Assembly: GCF_004114935.1 (NCBI RefSeq)
Contig: NZ_CP022221.1
Coordinates: 868,001-932,000, forward strand
Origin: Bradyrhizobium zhanjiangense
GTDB taxonomy: Bacteria > Pseudomonadota > Alphaproteobacteria > Rhizobiales > Xanthobacteraceae
Reading direction: 5' to 3'
DNA length: 64,000 nucleotides
The notes below the pieces were generated by a model. That model was not told the DNA's origin, did no database searches, and worked only from the letters and a program-made list of their open reading frames with translations. Shown piece by piece: positions 58,499 to 64,000 of the stretch (position 1 is its first letter; each line of letters opens with the position of its first letter). The position numbers and the translations under genes were made by a program.

Positions 58499-59925
58499 TC
58501 ATCGGCCGTGACAATGCTTGTATTTCCGGCCTGACTGGCACGGGCACCGCTCGTTTCGGCCGACCTTGGTTCGACGCTGCTGGGGTGGCGCCGCTGGCCC
58601 GTTGCGCGCTGCAAGAAGCTTCTGCATTGCCGGAGGAATAACAACCTTTCTCTGCGGCGGCGGGCCGGACCGGCGAAGGCGTGTAATGAGGCGGCGCTGA
58701 TCCTGTAGCTCACCCTTGCCGGCGGGACTAAGGCCCGCCTCATACGGTGCGAGCCGGCGCATTTCATTGTCGGCGGCGTCAAACTTCCCTGAATAGGCAA
58801 GGACGACCGCGTATTGGCTGCGGACCGGCACCACCCAGGAAACAAGGTTCAACGCCTGGACGGTCGGCAATAGCGTCTTCTCGATGACGTCCCGCGCGCT
58901 CTCAAAGTCGTAGTGAATGCAAAAGTCGTCTACGAGATCCTGGCCCACGCGGATAACCGACTGCGGGGCGTGGGCAAGTTCGTAGAACTTCATCGCGTGT
59001 ATGCGTGCGAACGGCGATGATCGACCGGATCGCTGTAGCGCCTGTGCGTGGAGGTCCAACGTGTCGGCGAGATGTTTCAGGTCATCTCTGTTGTCCCGAC
59101 CCTTGGGGAGCAGCGGGCGGATGGCTGGCGGGTTTCTGCCAATGACCTGCTCTGGCGATAGGCCAAGGAGGTCATAATACTCTTCACCGAGCCGTTCCGT
59201 TTCCTGGAGCGTGAGGTCGTAGGCCCCGAGCTTGAACATCGCCAGTGCTCGGTTGTGGCGAAAGATGCGATGGTGCTGGTCGCTTTTTGGAAGGCGCTCC
59301 TCAACCTCGGCAAGCATGTCCCGCATTCAATACATAATAGGGCAGCCCGCCGGTGAGACGCGACAGACGCTCGCAATCCGCGTAGTCGGCCACGCAGCCG
59401 GCCTCGGCGACCGCCGCCGCAATGGTGTCATCGTCCCAACCACCCAGCGTTTCATGCTCGACGCCGACGAGTGCCGCGATCTCCTGTGTCACGATGCCCG
59501 GCTGGCACAGCAGAAGAAAGCGGACGTTCTGCGCCTGGTCGACAATCGGTTTCAGGTCCGCCGGCGTCAGGCGATGGGCATTGTCGATCACGACATCGAC
59601 ACTCAGCGCGTCCTGACCGAGCTTGATGTTCAACGCGCCAAGCGTCTCCATGCCCGACGCGCCCGGGAGGAGCCCTTGATGTCGCCAGCTTCCAGGAGTC
59701 CCTGGCGCGTCTTCACCTGCACATAGAAGCAGTCGGCCGCCCGATGCGTTCTACGTCCTCGTCTCCTTCGACGACGATTTTGTCGACGCCGGCTGATCCG
59801 GCGCGCAGCAGGCAGTTCGCCAGATAGAGGTGCTGATACAGGAAGCCACGATGCACCGCTTCGATACGCACCAGTTGGCGCGGATCGAGCACGTTTGGTT
59901 TTGCCTCCTCGTTCTGCTGGGGCAT
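58499..59925 (-). pseudogene. Decayed nuclease-STAND NTPase-TPR-SEC-C gene
   Basis: Three to four frames together spell one multidomain protein. (1) 59925-59713: LDPRQLVRIEAVHRGFLYQH to VVEGDEDVERI, the start of a PD-(D/E)xK nuclease domain. It continues in another frame (59630-59953) as FYVQVKTRQGLLEAGDIKGS. (2) 59651-59301: a STAND-like NTPase piece with Walker B VDVVIDNAHRL, VRFLLLCQPG and the GxP segment LTGGLPYYVLNA. A Walker A stub, PGASGM, abuts it without the usual spacing, implying a deletion. (3) 59326-58499: a TPR-like helical region ending in a SEC-C zinc motif, GRNERCPCQSGRKYKHCHGR. The design resembles antiviral Avs-like sensors. It starts nine bases after the TIR-like gene. The C-terminal ORF alone (275 residues) may still be translated. 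Confidence 0.7.
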
Positions 59926-59933
59926 TCCAACGC

Positions 59934-61238
59934 CTATTTCGATAGCGGCGCAATCGCGGCTGCTTGCTCGAACTCTGTAATGGAGCGCGCAGGCGGCCGA
60001 CCGTAGGCGTCCATCAAAGCATTCCAGAATCGGAACAGGAGCGCCCGCCGTTCGTTCGGCGTCCAGGACTCAAGTTCTTCGCCCACATCCGCACGCCCGC
60101 TGACAGCCGGGAAGCGTTGCGATTGGTATTGGCCAGGCAAGACAGTGTCGGTCAGATCGCCAGCACCCAGCTTGATCCCGATCGGGCCTTTACCGCCCAT
60201 GGCTCTGATGGCGGCAATGCCCTTACGAAGAAACTCATCCAGCGGTGTGAACGGCAGCGCGGACGCGAAACACAGGCCGCCGCTGTTTTCAGCGAAGCAG
60301 TTGCTGTTGACCCCCCAAAGCTCGCCGTTCGACTGGAACCATTGCGTCGCATTCGTGACGTCCGTGTCGTCAGCGTTCCCCGCGATCCGCCCCCAGACTG
60401 ACAGCGCGCCATCGCCATTGAGGCCCCAATCACCGTCCCGCCCCCGAATGTTCAGTCCCACGTCGGAGATGCGCTGTTCAAGCTCGACCCGGGCCGGCGC
60501 TGACCATTCGCTAGGCGCGATGCGTGCGAAGATCCGCGTCCCTTTTCCCAGTTGAACATTCCGGCGCTGCTCCTCCATTGCATTGTTGCGAAATTCGAGC
60601 TTCTTCTCAGCCGCCGGCCAAATGGTCGGATCGCTACTGCTCGACGGTTGCCAGGAAATTGGGGGTGGTGGTGCCTTTAGCGGAGCCTGCTCAGCCAGGA
60701 TGGGCATGATGCAGCTCTTCAGCACCTCCGCGAAGCGCTTCTGCTCGGCCTTGATCTCCTCCTTCGTGGCTCCATCCTTGAGGGTGTAGACCTTCGCGCC
60801 GCTTCGGTGACGCCAATCAAAGGGAAGCGCCACGGGACCGGGATAGTGCGCGCCGTTCGCTACGAGAATAATGCGGCCCTGTGAGAGCGCATGCTCGGCG
60901 TAGCCGAGTTCGGACATGACGTTCGGGTTCTGGAGGTATTTGGGCTCGGAACGCTTTTCGGCAGGTATGTTGGGCTGAAGTGCTACAGGGGCCGTCATGC
61001 CCACCGGGGTCATGTCCGCGACAAAGACGTTCGCGCCGGCGATCTTCTCCAGGATGGTCTTCGTGATGTCCGGGGTTCCAGCGACATTCTTGGTATCGTG
61101 ATCGACCTCGGGACGCTCCGCCTCCTCATAGTCGGGATCGATGGCGATGAGCTTGCAGGCGTCCTTCAGCGCATCGCGCACAAAGTAGTGATGCAACTTC
61201 GGATCGCGATCACTCTGCCATGACCAAAATATCTTCAT
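59934..61238 (-). CDS. TIR-like 'SWQSD' domain protein
   Basis: A 434-residue protein. The N-terminal domain (about 1-170) begins MKIFWSWQSDRDPKLHHYF and contains TPDITKTILEKIAGANVFVA, NPNVMSELGYAEHAL and GRIILVANG. This order mimics TIR-type folds (FxSWxxD, a hydrophobic strand, an S/NxxxELGYA helix) seen in predicted nucleotide-binding effectors. The C-terminal 260 residues have no family I recognise. The gene is intact and immediately precedes the decayed nuclease-STAND gene, so the two were probably a unit. NADase activity is a hypothesis only; no catalytic Glu can be assigned with certainty, although the Glu of SELGYA is a candidate. Confidence 0.75.
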   Translation of the reverse strand: MKIFWSWQSDRDPKLHHYFVRDALKDACKLIAIDPDYEEAERPEVDHDTKNVAGTPDITKTILEKIAGANVFVADMTPVGMTAPVALQPNIPAEKRSEPKYLQNPNVMSELGYAEHALSQGRIILVANGAHYPGPVALPFDWRHRSGAKVYTLKDGATKEEIKAEQKRFAEVLKSCIMPILAEQAPLKAPPPPISWQPSSSSDPTIWPAAEKKLEFRNNAMEEQRRNVQLGKGTRIFARIAPSEWSAPARVELEQRISDVGLNIRGRDGDWGLNGDGALSVWGRIAGNADDTDVTNATQWFQSNGELWGVNSNCFAENSGGLCFASALPFTPLDEFLRKGIAAIRAMGGKGPIGIKLGAGDLTDTVLPGQYQSQRFPAVSGRADVGEELESWTPNERRALLFRFWNALMDAYGRPPARSITEFEQAAAIAPLSK

Positions 61239-61361
61239 TGAAAAACATCACCTTCTACTATCAGCGAGCTTTGTCCCGAGCGCTCGCATTGTGTATTAAT
61301 CAGGAATACCGGCAGCCATGCAAAGTGCTCTGGCGTGGCGCCGCTCAATACGAGCACGCCG

Positions 61362-62066
61362 TCAAGAGGGAGCAGTATCCTCCCAGCGGATAGCTCGAAG
61401 AAACTCATCGCGGGTCAGGGCGCAGAGAGCGAATTCGCCGCGCTTCAAGGGGCCTCCAAGACGAGACGCTACGCCGGGGCCTGCAAGGTAGAAGATGTAA
61501 GGCCCTGCATTGAAGAAGACGTGGGCTACCGCACGCTTCCACTTCTCGATGAACTGCTTGTTCGGGCCCACCCAGCGCATGATCGCGAATTCCTTGCCGT
61601 CGAGATTTACGACCCGTGATCCGAAATCGAGCGACATGTTGAAATACGTCCCAAGGAACGAGCTTTCGCTGTGAATGTGGACCAGCCAGAACATCCGGTG
61701 TCCGCGCCGATAGAAGGCCTCCCGCGCGTTTCGCTCGTCCTCGCTGATCGAGGAGTGCTGCAGCTCAAGGACGGTCGCGCGCGGGGTGCCGCTGCCGACG
61801 AGGACGTCTGCGCGGTGCAGCTCTCCTGTCGTCGGGTCGCGGAGAGCGATCTCGCGGCAGGACATATCGAAGAGTTCTTTCCAGCCGAGGTGCCAGGCTC
61901 CCTCCGGCTCGCTCCAGGGATCGCAATCACCCGCCTTGTGCCGCCAGTGGGACGTGTTCTCGACGGGCATGACGGCGGTGAGCAAGCCGCCGCAGTCGCG
62001 ACACGTGGTCCGTTCACCCTTCGCGACGGGGGCGCGCTTCTGGTCGCCGACCCAGGCATAGAGCAC
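61362..62066 (-). CDS. CoiA-like competence/nuclease family protein
   Basis: A 234-residue protein. A Cys/His zinc-like head (CRDCGG ... SHWRHKAGDCDPW, about residues 22-50) precedes a CoiA-type nuclease core: WHLGWKELF, HRADVLVGSG and VLELQHSSISEDERNAREAF (about 84-119), with Asp, Glu and Gln-His of a PD-(D/E)xK-like centre. In Gram-positives CoiA acts in DNA uptake and recombination; here it is embedded in an island and more likely serves defence or mobile DNA. It lies 123 bases upstream of the TIR-like gene on the same strand. Confidence 0.8.
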   Translation of the reverse strand: MLYAWVGDQKRAPVAKGERTTCRDCGGLLTAVMPVENTSHWRHKAGDCDPWSEPEGAWHLGWKELFDMSCREIALRDPTTGELHRADVLVGSGTPRATVLELQHSSISEDERNAREAFYRRGHRMFWLVHIHSESSFLGTYFNMSLDFGSRVVNLDGKEFAIMRWVGPNKQFIEKWKRAVAHVFFNAGPYIFYLAGPGVASRLGGPLKRGEFALCALTRDEFLRAIRWEDTAPS

Positions 62067-62177
62067 GTTTATGGCTCCCCTTTACGCATCGCTAAACCCA
62101 ACAAGCACGACAATGGCGCTGCCGCCAGCCGATCGGCCGAGCCTTTGGTCAAAATGCATCCTCCCCCAGCAGACATC

Positions 62178-62615
62178 CTATCTCGCCGTCATTAGTCGAC
62201 AGGCGAGCTCCTGCTCGCCCCAACGCGCAGCGAAAGTATCGGATACCTCGAACCAACTGCCGTCATTTCCGGCGCCGTGATAGAGGCCCATGCAGGAGCA
62301 CTGGCACTCATGCCCAGTCGCATTCTGGCACGCAGGAGAGCATTTCTCCTGCTCACGGTAGGGCTGAATAACGTAGACTTTGCCATATTCGGCCAACGAG
62401 CGTTCGACGAGATCGTTGAACCAAGCTTTCGGCAGTTCCCAGTATTTCTTGCCGGCAATCCAAATAGGCGACGTTCGTCTACCATTCTGAAGCCACTGGC
62501 AATTCGTTTCCGCGAAGGGAAGTCGAACGCGCAAGCGCTGCCCTCTTCCCGTCCGCCGCAGTACGACCGGTATCCGCTCCTGCCCCCAGACGTAGTTCAG
62601 CGTCAGTTTGTCCAT
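62178..62615 (-). CDS. Unknown Cys-rich protein
   Basis: A 145-residue cytosolic-looking protein. The C-terminal half carries EKCSPACQNATGHECQCSC, giving C-x3-C-x7-C-x-C-x-C followed by MGLYHG, a likely metal site. The N-terminal half (TLNYVWGQERIPVVLRRTG, LRVRLPFAETNCQWLQNG) looks like a small beta domain, perhaps nucleic-acid binding. The start is ATG 62615, three bases after the upstream gene stops, so the two are co-translated. I cannot assign a function; its lower GC than the core suggests transfer. Confidence 0.7.
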   Translation of the reverse strand: MDKLTLNYVWGQERIPVVLRRTGRGQRLRVRLPFAETNCQWLQNGRRTSPIWIAGKKYWELPKAWFNDLVERSLAEYGKVYVIQPYREQEKCSPACQNATGHECQCSCMGLYHGAGNDGSWFEVSDTFAARWGEQELACRLMTAR

Positions 62616-62618
62616 GTT

Positions 62619-63170
62619 CTATCGAATTTGTTTGACCGCCCGCATGACGCTCTCGGCTGTCGTCAAGCTAAGCCCCATGTCGAGGCAAAGTTTAAAGAAC
62701 TCTTCTGGTGCATCCGTCTTGTCCAGACGATATTGGCGGGTGAGATCCCGAGCAAACTTGCCGATCGGAATGACCTCACTAGAGGAAACCCACTGTGGGT
62801 TACCGACTTTCTCCTCAAATGCTGCAATGACGTCGTCGGGAAGATCGGCACCAAACAGAAAATATCGAAGATAACGGATAAAATGTGGATGCGTGTAAAT
62901 GTCCGTACCTCTGCAACCATTTCTCTCGAATAGACCCTTGCGCGACGCTTTGATCCTCCCCTGATGGTATCGGGGGTCATTCCAGTAATTCAGCCTTTCT
63001 TGGGGAACTGCGGACCTGTCGCTCAGAGATTGGAGCAAGGTAAGGATCGGCTGCGCATTGGCTTTATAAGCTGCGTGGCCCTCATCATGATTGCAATGAG
63101 ATTCCCTGAGATCGATCTTCGCGAGTGTCGCGGCCTCGCTCTCAGTCAGCTTGATATGATATTTCTCCAT
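62619..63170 (-). CDS. Unknown island protein
   Basis: A 183-residue, mostly helical, charged protein starting MEKYHIKLTESEAATLAKID. It has no signal peptide or membrane segment. I do not recognise a family. Its His/Asp-rich parts (HCNHDEGHAAYK, TDIYTHPHFIRYL) could bind metal. It is coupled to the following Cys-rich gene (3-base gap) and follows SbcC by 47 bases on the same strand. Base composition is visibly less GC-rich than the housekeeping regions. Confidence 0.65.
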   Translation of the reverse strand: MEKYHIKLTESEAATLAKIDLRESHCNHDEGHAAYKANAQPILTLLQSLSDRSAVPQERLNYWNDPRYHQGRIKASRKGLFERNGCRGTDIYTHPHFIRYLRYFLFGADLPDDVIAAFEEKVGNPQWVSSSEVIPIGKFARDLTRQYRLDKTDAPEEFFKLCLDMGLSLTTAESVMRAVKQIR

Positions 63171-63217
63171 GTATCCCCTCTTCCGGCCTGAACACTCCGA
63201 GGCCGCTTCGCCTGATA

Positions 63218-64000
63218 TTATTGTGCGCTACTCGTCGCAGGCCACGCGGCTCCCATGCCATCAGAAACTCTAATCTCGGATCGACCTGCACCGCGCTTTT
63301 CCACGCGCACCTGCACGGCAATCCGCTCGATCATGGCAGCGACGTGCGTGATGACGCCAACCTTCTGACCTCTACCCTGTAAGGTCTCCAGCGCATCTAC
63401 TGCTAAGTCGAGGGTCTCCGCATCGAGCGAGCCAAAGCCTTCATCGATAAACAGCGTGTCGACAAAGGACGATCGACCCTCAAGACCTGACAGCGCCAAC
63501 GCCAGCGCAAGGGAGACGAGGAAACGTTCACCGCCTGACAGGCTTCGGGTGCCGCGGACCTCGTCGCCCATGTCGCGATCAATAATATGCAGCGTGAGAT
63601 CGGACGCAGCCCCCCGCGCGAGCCTGTAGCGGGGTGTCAATGCATGGAGATGATCATTCGCCAATTGCACCATGTGGTCGAGCGTGATGCCCTGCACAAA
63701 GCGACGGAAACGATCACCGCTAGCCGAGCCGATGGCATCGTCGACTGCTTGCCAGATTACGAGTTCCGCTTTCGCAGTTTCGATTTGCGCGGATAGATTT
63801 GTAGCGGCGCCGCGCGCCTCGTCGTCTCGCGCGAGCGTAGCGGCAAGTGCACCTGTCCGTTGTTGCAAGTCTCCGATTTCGGTTCCCAACGCCGCGACGA
63901 CTGCGGCCAACTCCTCGACATCGGTGGTCTCGTCGAACCCTTCTAACGCCCGGTGTAAGTCATTCTGACGCGTCAGCACTGCGGTGCCCGCATCGTTCAC
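63218..64000 (-). CDS. sbcC: Exonuclease SbcC, C-terminal part (cut by window edge)
   Basis: The last about 260 residues of an SMC-like ATPase; the gene continues beyond base 64000. The coiled-coil end (ELAAVVAALGTEIGDLQQRT) leads to the C-terminal ATPase half with ABC signature LSGGERFLVSLALALALS, Walker B TLFIDEGFGSLDAET and the switch His in VITHVAAM. With SbcD it degrades hairpins and palindromes. It heads the minus-strand gene run in the island-like region; whether it is core or acquired cannot be told here. Confidence 0.9.
   Translation of the reverse strand: MNDAGTAVLTRQNDLHRALEGFDETTDVEELAAVVAALGTEIGDLQQRTGALAATLARDDEARGAATNLSAQIETAKAELVIWQAVDDAIGSASGDRFRRFVQGITLDHMVQLANDHLHALTPRYRLARGAASDLTLHIIDRDMGDEVRGTRSLSGGERFLVSLALALALSGLEGRSSFVDTLFIDEGFGSLDAETLDLAVDALETLQGRGQKVGVITHVAAMIERIAVQVRVEKRGAGRSEIRVSDGMGAAWPATSSAQ

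Noticed and set aside
58477..58845. Upstream part of the MFS-containing ORF as a real N-terminus
   Set aside because: The sequence is Arg/Ser-rich without helices and overlaps the SEC-C coding region on the same strand in another frame.

Overview
The window is chromosomal DNA of a high-GC alphaproteobacterium of the order Hyphomicrobiales, most likely Bradyrhizobium or a close relative. The evidence is the gene order rpmH-rnpA-yidC-engB-argB, the block SRP RNA-dnaX-ybaB-recR, the protein sequences themselves, and many copies of short palindromic intergenic repeats. I sort these repeats into families A (CCTCTCCCGCAAGCGGGAGAGG-like hairpins), B (gtcgtcctgg...ccaggacgac), C (gcgggg-atccagta...tggatc), D (gtagggtgggc...gcccaccctac) and E (gtcatgcccgg...cgtggatg), plus one RIME-like palindrome. 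The species call is inference.

Region 1 (about 1.6-13.3 kb) is a ureide-nitrogen cluster. A Tat-type ABC importer (substrate-binding protein, two permeases, fused double ATPase) is followed by AtzG-, AtzE- and AtzH/HpxZ-like proteins and a GntR regulator. An AtzF-type allophanate hydrolase lies convergent to them. Together they could import a carboxylated urea derivative and release ammonia and CO2. The convergent junction has been split by a 1.17 kb IS110-family element. Its ends, CT core dinucleotides, and bridge-RNA target and donor guides can all be read from the sequence; this is the most striking result in the window.

Region 2 (13.5-35.5 kb) holds a MarR/feruloyl-CoA synthetase pair with a clear divergent operator, a LysE exporter, a PolA whose proofreading residues are all replaced, an acyltransferase, UDP-glucose dehydrogenase, HrpB helicase, a retropepsin-like protease, phosphomannomutase, an Lrp regulator with PfkB, NudC and HIT proteins, and a polar amino-acid ABC operon with an SDR and an enolase-superfamily enzyme.

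Region 3 (35.6-57.6 kb) is core housekeeping: SRP RNA, dnaX, ybaB, recR, an AmpG-like MFS protein, rmuC, def, fmt, truA, dapE, dapD, an AhpD/DUF302 pair with a LysR regulator, a HAD nucleotidase, a DUF1036 protein, argB, engB, yidC, rnpA, rpmH and a sensor kinase.

Region 4 (57.9-64.0 kb) begins at a tRNA-Arg(ACG) gene and looks like the edge of a genomic island. Every gene is on the minus strand: a truncated SbcC at the window edge, two unknown proteins, a CoiA-like nuclease, a TIR-like 'SWQSD' protein, and a decayed nuclease-STAND-SEC-C gene that resembles a ruined antiviral sensor. An MFS remnant lies beside the tRNA.
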